Assembly (NCBI RefSeq): GCF_020715685.1
Contig: NZ_CP085840.1
Span: 3,658,001-3,722,000 of the forward strand
Source: Dermatobacter hominis
GTDB lineage: Bacteria; Actinomycetota; Acidimicrobiia; Acidimicrobiales; Microtrichaceae
Length of the DNA stretch: 64,000 bases
Direction: 5' to 3'
Part shown: one piece after another, positions 8,345-16,233 of the stretch
Layout of the letters: every line of letters starts with the position of its first letter
How positions within the stretch are numbered: the stretch's first letter is position 1
Made by a program: the position numbers and the translations under genes
Notes under the pieces: model-generated
The model's database searches: none
What the model was told of the DNA's origin: nothing
The model's input: the letters and a program-made list of their open reading frames with translations, nothing else

Positions 8345-9184
8345 ATGGTCGTGGACGCGTGGGTGAACATCATCCCGGAGGCCTTCGCCTCGAAGTGGGC
8401 CGCCAAGGACGAGCAGCAGGGTGCCGTGCAGCTGTTCGGACCGGACCTCGCGAAGGGCCCGACGGTCGAGAGCCTGCTCGAGGCCATGGACGGCGCCGGC
8501 GTCGACACCGGGGTGCTCACCTCCGGGCTCGGCGACCCGGAGCGGGCGCACCGCCGGGGCGGCTTCGCCGCCGAGGACTTCCTGGCCATCGCGGACGAGC
8601 ACCCCGGCCGGTTCCTCGTGTCGGCGGCCGTCGACCGGGCCACCAAGCCGCTCGACAACTGCCGGCGCGTCCGCGAGCTGGCGGAGCACCCGTCGATGGC
8701 GATGGTCCGGGTGACGCCGCTGGTGGAGCAGTTCGAGCTCAACCACCGCCTCTACTACCCGGTCTACGCGACCTGCGAGGAGCTCGGCCTCCCGGTGTCG
8801 ATCAACGTCGGCGTGCCCGGTCCGCAGGTGCGCTCCCGGTGCCAGGACCCGGTGCTGCTCGAGGACGTGCTCATCGACTTCCCCGGTCTGACGGTCATCG
8901 GCGCGCACATGGGCCACCCCTACGAGTCGCTGCTCGTCCAGTACATGCTCAAGTGGCCCCGGCTGCACCTCATGACCTCGGCCTACCTCGCCACCTACAT
9001 GGACCCGGCGATCGTGCGGTTCATGGACTCGTCGCGTGGCCGCGGGCGGCTGCTGTTCGCGTCGGACCACCCGGTGCTGCCGGTCGGCCGGGCGCTCGAG
9101 GCGGCGAGGGCCCTGCCGCTGTCGGACGAGGGCATGGCCGAGTACCTGGGCGGGGCCGCGACGCGGCTGCTGGCCCGCGGTTGA
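8345..9184 (+). CDS. Amidohydrolase-fold protein with altered metal site
   Basis: A 279-residue protein of the amidohydrolase-2 family. The C-terminal half keeps His in VIGAHMGHPYE and Asp in LLFASDHPVLPVGR. The N-terminal metal motif, normally HxH or DxH, is replaced by VVDAWVN, so one or two usual ligands are missing. It may be a metal-independent decarboxylase/hydrolase or use a different site; function is uncertain. It is followed 3 bases later by a CoA ligase and then an SDR in one operon. Confidence 0.8.
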   Translation: MVVDAWVNIIPEAFASKWAAKDEQQGAVQLFGPDLAKGPTVESLLEAMDGAGVDTGVLTSGLGDPERAHRRGGFAAEDFLAIADEHPGRFLVSAAVDRATKPLDNCRRVRELAEHPSMAMVRVTPLVEQFELNHRLYYPVYATCEELGLPVSINVGVPGPQVRSRCQDPVLLEDVLIDFPGLTVIGAHMGHPYESLLVQYMLKWPRLHLMTSAYLATYMDPAIVRFMDSSRGRGRLLFASDHPVLPVGRALEAARALPLSDEGMAEYLGGAATRLLARG

Positions 9185-9187
9185 GCC

Positions 9188-10711
9188 GTGGGCGTCCACG
9201 CGGCGGGCCAGCACCTGGTGGCGATCGCCGCCGCGGACCCCGGCCGACCGGCGCTCGTGATGGCCGGTTCCGGCGAGGTCCGCACCTACGGCGCGATCGA
9301 CGACTCGTCGCGCCGGCTGGCCGGCGTGCTGCACGACCGGGGGCTGCGCGCCGGTGACCACCTCGCGGTCCTCGTGGACAACGAGCCGGCGTTCTTCGAC
9401 GCGGTGTGGGCGGCGCACCGCATCGGCCTGTTCGTCACCCCGATCAACTGGCACCTGAGCCCGGCCGAGGCCGGCTACATCGTGCGGGACTGCGATGCGA
9501 CGGCGCTCGTCGCGTCGGCCCGCCTGGCCGGCGTCGTCGACGGTCTGGCGCCCGGCGACCTCGCCGCCGTCGACACGCGGCTCTCGGTGGGCGGGGCGAT
9601 CGACGGGTTCGAGCCGGTCGAGGTGCTGCTCGGATCGGCGCCCGACGTCCCGGCCGGCAGCGAGCACGACGGCGGGTGGATGTTCTACTCGTCGGGCACC
9701 ACCGGTCGACCGAAGGGCATCCTGCCGCCGCTCGGTCCCGCCGAGCTCGGCGCGCCGTCGTTCCTGACGGCCATGCTCGGCGGGCTGTTCGGGTTCGGGC
9801 CCGACTCCACGTACCTCTGCCCGGCGCCGCTGTACCACGCCGCGCCCGCGGGCTGGACGAACGGCACGCAGCGGCTCGGCGGGACCGTCGTGGTGATGGA
9901 GCGCTTCGACCCCCTGGAGCTGCTCGCGGCGATCGAGGCGCACCGCGTGACGCACGTGCAGCTCGTGCCGACCCACATGGTGCGGCTGCTGCGCCTCGAT
10001 CCTGCCGAGCGGGCGGCCTTCGACCTGTCGAGCCTGCGGGCGGTGGTGCACGCCGCCGCCCCGTGCCCGGTCGACGTGAAGGCGGCGTTCATGGACTGGG
10101 TCGGTCCGATCGTGCACGAGTACTACAGCGGCAGCGAGGGCGTCGGGTTCTGCGCGATCGGGCCCGACGAGTGGCTCGCCCACCGGGGCTCGGTCGGTCG
10201 GTCGCTCACGGGGGTGATCCACGTCCTCGGCGCGGACGGCGACGAGGTGCCCGTCGGCGAGGAGGGGGAGATCTGGTTCGAGACCGATCGCCGCTTCGAG
10301 TACCACCACGACCCCGACGCCACCCGCGCCGTGTGGGACGACCGGGGCTGGAGCTGGCTCGGCGACGTCGGTCGCGTGGACGGCGACGGCTACCTGTACC
10401 TGACCGATCGGGCGTCGCACATGATCATCAGCGGCGGCGTGAACATCTACCCGCGCGAGACCGAGGACGTCCTCGGCGCCCACCCTGCGGTGGCCGACGT
10501 GGCGGTGCTCGGCACGCCCGACGACGAGATGGGCGAGCGGGTCGTCGCGTTCGTGCAGCTCGAGCCCGGCGCCGCTGCGGACCCCGACGAGCTGATCGAG
10601 TGGTCGAGGGCCCGCCTCAGCCACTTCAAGTGCCCGCGCGAGGTGCGGATCGTGGACCAGCTGCCGCGACTGCCGACCGGCAAGCTGCTCAAGCGTCTGC
10701 TCGTCACCTGA
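9188..10711 (+). CDS. AMP-dependent acyl-CoA synthetase
   Basis: A 507-residue ANL-family ligase with YSSGTTGRPKG, YYSGSEGVG, the hinge region WLGDVGRVDGDGYLYL and the terminal LPTGKLLKR lysine. It should form an acyl-CoA from an acid. It directly follows an amidohydrolase, so it may activate the acid that enzyme releases; this is inference from order. The GTG start has only a weak ribosome site, but the 3-base gap suggests coupled translation. Confidence 0.9.
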   Translation: MGVHAAGQHLVAIAAADPGRPALVMAGSGEVRTYGAIDDSSRRLAGVLHDRGLRAGDHLAVLVDNEPAFFDAVWAAHRIGLFVTPINWHLSPAEAGYIVRDCDATALVASARLAGVVDGLAPGDLAAVDTRLSVGGAIDGFEPVEVLLGSAPDVPAGSEHDGGWMFYSSGTTGRPKGILPPLGPAELGAPSFLTAMLGGLFGFGPDSTYLCPAPLYHAAPAGWTNGTQRLGGTVVVMERFDPLELLAAIEAHRVTHVQLVPTHMVRLLRLDPAERAAFDLSSLRAVVHAAAPCPVDVKAAFMDWVGPIVHEYYSGSEGVGFCAIGPDEWLAHRGSVGRSLTGVIHVLGADGDEVPVGEEGEIWFETDRRFEYHHDPDATRAVWDDRGWSWLGDVGRVDGDGYLYLTDRASHMIISGGVNIYPRETEDVLGAHPAVADVAVLGTPDDEMGERVVAFVQLEPGAAADPDELIEWSRARLSHFKCPREVRIVDQLPRLPTGKLLKRLLVT

Positions 10712-10776
10712 GGCACAGCACCCCGAGCCGCGATCCGAGGCGAGGGCGGTCGCCCACCGGGCAGACTTCCCGACCC

Positions 10777-11508
10777 ATGGAGCGGAGCGCGAGGACGGCG
10801 ATCGTCACCGGGGGCAGCAGCGGCATCGGGCTCGAGGTCGGGCGCCAGCTCGTGGCACGCGGGGACCGGGTGGTGCTGACCGCCCGCCGGGTGGGTCCGC
10901 TGACCGAGGCCGCCCGGGCGATCGGCGCCGAGGCGATCGCGGCCGACGCCACCGACCCCGCCGGCTTCGGCGCCGTCGTCGCCACGGCGGGCCACATCGA
11001 CCTGGTGGTGCACGCCGCCGGCGTGATGGCCGGCACCTTCGTGCGCAAGGAGACCCTGGCGGAGTTCGAGCAGGTCGTACGGGCCAACCTGACGTCGGCG
11101 TTCGTCGTGGCGTCCTCGGCGCTGCCGGCCATGGGGCCGGGGGGGCGGTTCGTCTTCCTCTCGTCGAGCGCGTCGCGCGCCCCGCAACCCGGACGGGCCG
11201 CCTACTCCGCGTCAAAGGCCGGGCTCGAGGCCTTCGCCGGCGCGCTGGCCCGCGAGGTCGAGCGCGACGGGATCGCGGTCCACGTCGTCGCGACCGGCCC
11301 GGTCGCCACGCCGATGCTCGACGACGTGCGGTTCCCGATGCGGACCCTCGGCGTCGAGGAAGTTGCCGCCACCATCGTGTGGCTGGACGGCCTGCCGCCG
11401 AACGTCGCGCTCGGCGAGCTGCGGGTCACCTCGGTCGAGGACGGGCCCTTCGCCCCCGAGCCGTACGTGCCCGAGGCAGCCCGCGAGCTCGGCCGCACCG
11501 AGCTCTGA
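10777..11508 (+). CDS. Short-chain dehydrogenase/reductase
   Basis: A 243-residue SDR with TGGSSGIG and the active-site Ser ... YSASK (SSSASRAPQPGRAAYSASK). The usual NNAG loop reads HAAG. It lies 65 bases after the CoA ligase gene and is the last gene before a very long hairpin. No clear Shine-Dalgarno precedes the ATG; CAGACT 9 bases upstream could serve as a -10 for a leaderless internal promoter. Substrate unknown. Confidence 0.87.
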   Translation: MERSARTAIVTGGSSGIGLEVGRQLVARGDRVVLTARRVGPLTEAARAIGAEAIAADATDPAGFGAVVATAGHIDLVVHAAGVMAGTFVRKETLAEFEQVVRANLTSAFVVASSALPAMGPGGRFVFLSSSASRAPQPGRAAYSASKAGLEAFAGALAREVERDGIAVHVVATGPVATPMLDDVRFPMRTLGVEEVAATIVWLDGLPPNVALGELRVTSVEDGPFAPEPYVPEAARELGRTEL

Positions 11509-11537
11509 CGCCACCCCGAACCCGTCGCCACCCCGGA

Positions 11538-11593
11538 CTCGAACTGGCTGTCGTTCTGCCGGCCCTGGCCGGCAGAACGACAGCCAGTTCGGG
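11538..11593. terminator. Very long perfect hairpin, probable bidirectional terminator
   Basis: A perfect 23-base stem (11541-11563 with 11568-11590) encloses the 4-base loop CCTG; outer pairs extend it to 11538/11593 with one G-T. It lies between the convergent SDR (ends 11508) and P450 (ends 11642) genes. There is no T-tract, as is common for actinobacterial terminators. Its length is unusual for a terminator. Confidence 0.6.
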
Positions 11594-11641
11594 CTCGGAG
11601 GGCAGGGCAGCCAGATGGGGCGGGCTGGGGTGGGGGGGCGG

Positions 11642-12922
11642 TCAGAACGGGCGGGCCGACGGTCCGAGGCGCGGGCCGGGGGTGAAGGTCGTCGGCATGC
11701 GCACGAGCCCGTTCAGCTCGGGGTTCCCCGAGTACGGGCGGGTCCGGGCCTCGTCGACGCGGTAGTCGGGGATCCGGTCGAGCACCTCCCGAACCAGGAC
11801 CTGGAACATCGTCCGGGCCATGTGCATGCCGATGCAGCGGTGCGGTCCCGATCCGAAGGCGAGGTGGGGGTTCGGCGCACGGTCGAGCACCACCTCGTCG
11901 GGGACCTCGAAGACCCGCTCGTCGAGGTTGGCGGAGAGCCAGCTGATCATCAGGTGGTCGCCGCGGCGCAGCTGCTGGCCGCCGAGCTCGACGTCGGCGG
12001 TCACCGTGCGGGTGAGGGTCTCGTTGACCGAGAAGTAGCGGAGGTACTCCTCGGTCGCGCTCGTCATCAGCCGCGGGTCCTCGGCCAGGTGCCGGCGCAG
12101 GTCGGGGTGGCGGGCGAGGTGGAGCAGGCTCAGCGACGTCAGCGACGTCGTCGTGTCGAGACCGCCGCCGACCAGGTTCCACAGCACGCTGCGCACCTCG
12201 TCGTCGCCCAACCGGCGCCCGTCGACCTCGAGGGCGAGCAGGTCGCTGAGGAGGTCGTCGCGGGGCGCGGCGCGCCGCTCGGCCACCGCCTCACCCAGCC
12301 GCCCGAGCATCTCGGGGATGTTGCCCACGGCCGCGTCGAACTCCGGCTCGCCCGGGCGGTGCGCGACGGTCGCGTGGAAGAGCGCGGAGTAGGAGGCCCA
12401 GTCGTCGACGGGCAGGCCGACCAGCTCCATGGTCATCACGGCCGGCACCGGGCTGGCGTACTCGAGGACGAGGTCGATCTCGCCCGACTCGACGTGCTGG
12501 TCGAGGAACCAGCGGGCCGCCGCCTCCATCGTCGGGCGCATCCGGCCGACGGCGTTCGGGACGAGCCGGGTGTTGATCACCCGCCGCAGCGCGAGGTGCA
12601 CCGGCCCCTCGACCTCGGCGATCCCTGCGGTCGGGATGGCGCGCCCGCGCGGGATCCCGGCGATGCCGAGGTAGGTCACCCCGTCGACCGGCTCGCGGAG
12701 GTGGGCCGACGAGAACGTCTCGGCGTCGCGCGACACCGCCTCGACCTCCTCGTGGCCACTGACCATCCAGAACCCGCCGTAGCGCTCGTTGAACGCGACC
12801 GGGCAGCGCCGGAGCTCGGCCCACGCCTCGCGCCGGCGCTCGTGGAACGCGGGGTCGTGGTGGTCGACGTCGACCACCGGGCAGCCGGCGGGCGCCGTCG
12901 CCCCTGCGTCGTCCGAGGTCAT
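11642..12922 (-). CDS. Cytochrome P450
   Basis: A 426-residue soluble bacterial P450. Visible are the I-helix oxygen-activation motif GGGLDTTT (252-259), the K-helix ExxR (Glu292-Arg295) and the heme loop FGSGPHRCIG with the cysteine ligand at 363. It should monooxygenate a substrate using a ferredoxin and reductase, none of which is encoded nearby. The ATG at 12922 is preceded by GGAGGGG and overlaps the upstream M24-like gene stop (ATGA), making it the third gene of a coupled operon. P450 near CoA ligases suggests hydroxylation before CoA activation. Confidence 0.95.
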   Translation of the reverse strand: MTSDDAGATAPAGCPVVDVDHHDPAFHERRREAWAELRRCPVAFNERYGGFWMVSGHEEVEAVSRDAETFSSAHLREPVDGVTYLGIAGIPRGRAIPTAGIAEVEGPVHLALRRVINTRLVPNAVGRMRPTMEAAARWFLDQHVESGEIDLVLEYASPVPAVMTMELVGLPVDDWASYSALFHATVAHRPGEPEFDAAVGNIPEMLGRLGEAVAERRAAPRDDLLSDLLALEVDGRRLGDDEVRSVLWNLVGGGLDTTTSLTSLSLLHLARHPDLRRHLAEDPRLMTSATEEYLRYFSVNETLTRTVTADVELGGQQLRRGDHLMISWLSANLDERVFEVPDEVVLDRAPNPHLAFGSGPHRCIGMHMARTMFQVLVREVLDRIPDYRVDEARTRPYSGNPELNGLVRMPTTFTPGPRLGPSARPF

Positions 12923-14073
12923 CGCACCCCTCCGTCGAGGTCGGTCGGCACGTGGGCGGTCAGCACCCGGGGACCGGCCTCCTCGAGCGAGACGAGGTCG
13001 CGACGCAGCACCCCGCCCACGCCGTCGGACGCCACCCAGGTGCTGACGGCGAGCACCGCCCCCGCCGCCAGGGCGGCGTCGGTCCCGTGGCGGTCGTCGA
13101 CCAGCGGCGGCTCGGCGCCGAGGCCGATCCCGACCACGAGCGGCACCTCGGGCGGCGGCTCGCCGGTCGCCGCCCAGGCGGCCCGGAGCGCCGCGCCGGT
13201 CGCGCCCGGCCGGCAGGCGTCGAGCAGCCGGTCGTGGACGTGGTCGGCGCGCCGGGACAGCTCCTGCTGGGCGCCGGTCGGCGCACCGCCCACCACCCGC
13301 GTCCGGCCCACGCCGCCCTCGTAGCCACGGAAGAAGGCGCCGGGGTCGAGCGCGACGAGGCGGCCGGCCGCGATCGGGCCGGTCGAGTCGAGGTGCGGCG
13401 GTCGCGACGGGGCCCGCACGGGTGTGGCGGCGACGACGGCCTCGGTCGGGGCCGTCGGCGCGCCTCGAGCCGCGAGCTCGGCGAGGTACGTGGCGCGGAG
13501 GTGCCGCTCGGTGGTGCCGGGCCGCAGCGCCCGTTCGAGGGCGGCCAGTGCCCCCGTCGCCAGGTCGACCGCCGCCTCGATCCGGCGGACCTCGTCGGGG
13601 TGCTTGGGCAGGCGCGCCTGCCACGTGGCGGGGGTGCCGTCGACGAGGTCGGCGTCGGGCGCCGCCGTCGCCAGCAGGCGGTCGACCCCCGGGCTGGACG
13701 ACGTGGTGCCGACCCGTCGGGCCGCGGCCAGGCCGGGGATCGCCGCCAGCTCGGCCAGCAGGTTCGCCGGGTTCCAGTGCAACCCGTAGAGGTCCTCGTG
13801 GCCGACCTCGACCGGCACGTCGAAGTCGGACACCGACAGGAGGTGCGTGCGCCCGGTCGCCCGCACCGCTACGCATGCCGGTCCGAACGGTCGGGCGCCC
13901 GCGGTCCACAGCTGCCTGGCGCCGGTGGCGAAGGCGACCTCGGCGGGGCGGCCGAGCACCAGCGCGTCGAGGCCGTGGTCCGCCATGGCCGCGAACAGGC
14001 GCCGCCGACGGTCCTCCCGCAGCGGCGCGTCGTCGACCTGCGACGGCCCGGTGCTCAGGACCGGCGCGGTCAC
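12919..14073 (-). CDS. Catalytically degenerate M24 'pita-bread' protein
   Basis: A 384-residue protein with creatinase-type N-domain and M24 C-domain. Aligned by eye with its upstream neighbour, only the first metal Asp (243, VALDPGAF) survives. The second Asp position is Gly254, the His position is Val314, and the two Glu positions are Ser344 and Arg358. It is therefore probably not a metallopeptidase; it may be a structural partner of the intact protein or a metal-free enzyme. The GTG start overlaps the stop of the intact M24 gene by 4 bases and its own stop overlaps the P450 start, so the three are translated together. Confidence 0.82.
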   Translation of the reverse strand: MTAPVLSTGPSQVDDAPLREDRRRRLFAAMADHGLDALVLGRPAEVAFATGARQLWTAGARPFGPACVAVRATGRTHLLSVSDFDVPVEVGHEDLYGLHWNPANLLAELAAIPGLAAARRVGTTSSSPGVDRLLATAAPDADLVDGTPATWQARLPKHPDEVRRIEAAVDLATGALAALERALRPGTTERHLRATYLAELAARGAPTAPTEAVVAATPVRAPSRPPHLDSTGPIAAGRLVALDPGAFFRGYEGGVGRTRVVGGAPTGAQQELSRRADHVHDRLLDACRPGATGAALRAAWAATGEPPPEVPLVVGIGLGAEPPLVDDRHGTDAALAAGAVLAVSTWVASDGVGGVLRRDLVSLEEAGPRVLTAHVPTDLDGGVR

Positions 14074-15299
14074 GCCGCCACCATGGGCGAGGTCGCCACG
14101 AACGGGTCGTACGGGTGGTCGCTCAGGGGCATCCAGCCGTCGTCGGTGATGGCGACGACGTCCTCGGCCCGGTAGCCGGCGGCGCCGTCGTCCCAGATGA
14201 CCGGCTCGAACACGAGCACCATGCCGGGCTCGAGCACCTGCTGGGCGTCGAAGGCCTCGCCCAGGTCCGTGCCGATCATCGGCATCTCGGCGCTGTCGGT
14301 CCCCACCGAGTGCGCCAGGTAGAAGTGCTCGACCCACGGGCGGGTCCCGCCCTCCGCGTCGATCGCGGCCCGGGCCACCTCGGCCGCCGTGGCACCGGGA
14401 CGGCAGGACGCGAGCGCGGCACGGCACACCGCGAGCCACCGCTCGAACTGGTCGACCTGGCGTGGGCTCGGCGTCGGATCGGGCCCGGCGATCCAGGTGC
14501 GACCGAAGTCGGACGCGTAGCCGGCGACGTGCACCCCGGAGTCCACCCACACCACGTCGCCCTGCTCGAACGGCACCGGTGCGCTGGGCGTCGGGAAGGC
14601 GAGGTCGCCGTGCACGGTCCACGGGCCGTCGGCCCGCACCGGGGGGACGACCTGCCAGACGGGGTCGATCCCGACGAGCTCGGCGCCGAGCTCGACGACG
14701 TCGTGCGCGAAGCGGGCGGTCAGGTCGGTCTGGGTGACGCCGGGCCGCCGGAGCATGGGCTCGACCCCGAGCATGGCCGCCTCGTTGATGCGCTGCGCCT
14801 CGCGGATGCAGGCGATCTCGTCGACGGTCTTGCGCAGCTTCGCCGGCCCGAGGACCGTCGCCGCCGGTCGCACGTCGAACCCGGCGAGCGCCCGCCGCAG
14901 CGGGTGGGGCACCTCGTCGCAGCCGAGCCGCGGCGTGGGACCGACGATGCGGCGGACGGCGGCGGCGAGGAGGTCGGCGCCGTCGTCCAGGTCGGGCAGG
15001 GCGGCGGCGTGCAGGTGGTCGGCGGGCAGCTCGGGCGGGGCGCCGTCGGGGTACGGCGTGAACAGGTGCGGGAACGGTGCGCCCGCCACGACGAGCGCCA
15101 CCGGGCGGAGGAGCGCGGCTCGTCCGCTGTCGCAGCCCGGTGCCGCTGCCCCGGTGGCGTAGGCGACCGCGCTGGTCCCGAGCAGCAGCAGCCCGTCGAG
15201 GCCGGTGCGGGCCAGGCCGTCCTGGAGCCGGGCGTGGCGCTCGGCGCGCATCCGGGCCAGGTCGGGCCGGTCGGGCAGTTCCCGTCCGTCGACGGTCAT
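14070..15299 (-). CDS. M24-family metallohydrolase (Xaa-Pro peptidase/creatinase-like)
   Basis: A 409-residue creatinase-type protein. All five metal ligands can be placed: Asp253 and Asp264 (VDSGVHVAGYASDFGR), His330 (YLAHSVG), Glu365 (MVLVFEP) and Glu379 (YRAEDVV). Members cleave Xaa-Pro peptides, creatine or small C-N bonds and some act on non-peptide substrates. The ATG at 15299 follows GGGAGGG. It leads an operon with a degenerate paralogue and a P450. In this catabolic setting a C-N hydrolase role is possible but unproven. Confidence 0.85.
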   Translation of the reverse strand: MTVDGRELPDRPDLARMRAERHARLQDGLARTGLDGLLLLGTSAVAYATGAAAPGCDSGRAALLRPVALVVAGAPFPHLFTPYPDGAPPELPADHLHAAALPDLDDGADLLAAAVRRIVGPTPRLGCDEVPHPLRRALAGFDVRPAATVLGPAKLRKTVDEIACIREAQRINEAAMLGVEPMLRRPGVTQTDLTARFAHDVVELGAELVGIDPVWQVVPPVRADGPWTVHGDLAFPTPSAPVPFEQGDVVWVDSGVHVAGYASDFGRTWIAGPDPTPSPRQVDQFERWLAVCRAALASCRPGATAAEVARAAIDAEGGTRPWVEHFYLAHSVGTDSAEMPMIGTDLGEAFDAQQVLEPGMVLVFEPVIWDDGAAGYRAEDVVAITDDGWMPLSDHPYDPFVATSPMVAA

Positions 15300-15378
15300 C
15301 GCGGCCCTCCCTTCGTCGGCACGGCTGGATGGTGCTGCGGCGCCGGTCGGGGTGGGAACGGACCGCCCCGGACGGACC

Positions 15379-15392
15379 TGACGCAGGTGTCA
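15379..15392. promoter_or_regulatory. Operator-like palindrome, site 3
   Basis: TGACGCAGGTGTCA, an exact match to the shared TGACGC-NN-GTGTCA motif, lies between the divergent M24/P450 operon and an SDR gene. A TACGGT -10 box for the SDR follows at 15413-15418. Confidence 0.66.
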
Positions 15393-15412
15393 GATCATGC
15401 CACCGACTGGCC

Positions 15413-15418
15413 TACGGT
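15413..15418 (+). promoter_or_regulatory. -10 element of leaderless promoter
   Basis: TACGGT lies 9 bases upstream of the SDR ATG at 15428 with no ribosome site between, suggesting a leaderless transcript. Confidence 0.45.
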
Positions 15419-15427
15419 GTGGCCCCG

Positions 15428-16213
15428 ATGGACCTGGGACTCGAGGGCCGCGCCGCGATCGTCACCGGCGCCAGCCGCGGCATCGGTCGGGCGGTCGCCG
15501 GGCGGCTCGCGGCAGAGGGGTGCCGGGTGCTGGTCGTCGCCCGGGGTGCGGACGACCTGGCTCGGACGGTCGGGGCGCTGCCGGAGGGGACCGCCGTCGG
15601 GCACGTCGCCGACGTCACCGACCCCGCCGCCGCGGCGGGGATCGTCGGCCGCTGCGTCGCCGAGCTCGGCCGTCTCGACGTGCTCGTCAACAACGCGGGC
15701 GAGGCCCGGCCCGCCGCGATCGGCGACGTGTCCGACGACGACTGGCGGGCCTGCTTCGAGCTGAACCTCTTCGCGCCGGTCCGGCTCGCGACGGCGGCGG
15801 CCGCGGTGATGCGCTCGGCTGGGTGGGGGCGGATCGTCCACGTGACCTCGATCAGCGCGCGTGAGCCCGACCCGCTGTTCGCCCCGTACGGCGCGGCGAA
15901 GGCGGCGCTCGAGAACTTCTCCCGGTCGCTGTCGATGGACGCGGCGCCCGACGGCGTCCTCAGCAGCTGCGTCGCCCCCGGCATCACGTTGACGGAGATG
16001 GTGCGGACCAACGCCGCGACCTCGGCGGCCCGCTCGGGCGCATCGGAGGACGAGGTGATGGCGGCCATGATGGCCCGCCGTCCGAACGACGTCGGTCGCT
16101 TCGGGGAGCCCGACGAGGTGGCGGCGGCGGTGGCGTTCCTCGCGAGCGAGGCCGCGGGGTGGATCACCGGCGCGTCGGTGGCCGTCGACGGCGGCTCGCG
16201 CCGCTCCTGCTGA
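15428..16213 (+). CDS. Short-chain dehydrogenase/reductase
   Basis: A 261-residue classical SDR: TGASRGIG, NNAG, and Ser ... Tyr-x3-Lys with the canonical Ser 13 residues before Tyr (SISAREPDPLFAPYGAAK). The ending ITGASVAVDGGS is typical of the FabG-like group. It probably interconverts a hydroxy and keto group on a pathway intermediate with NAD(P)H. It is a single-gene unit under the shared operator-like site; the next gene converges on it. Confidence 0.88.
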   Translation: MDLGLEGRAAIVTGASRGIGRAVAGRLAAEGCRVLVVARGADDLARTVGALPEGTAVGHVADVTDPAAAAGIVGRCVAELGRLDVLVNNAGEARPAAIGDVSDDDWRACFELNLFAPVRLATAAAAVMRSAGWGRIVHVTSISAREPDPLFAPYGAAKAALENFSRSLSMDAAPDGVLSSCVAPGITLTEMVRTNAATSAARSGASEDEVMAAMMARRPNDVGRFGEPDEVAAAVAFLASEAAGWITGASVAVDGGSRRSC

Positions 16214-16233
16214 CGTCGTCCCGAGCGCCGTCG

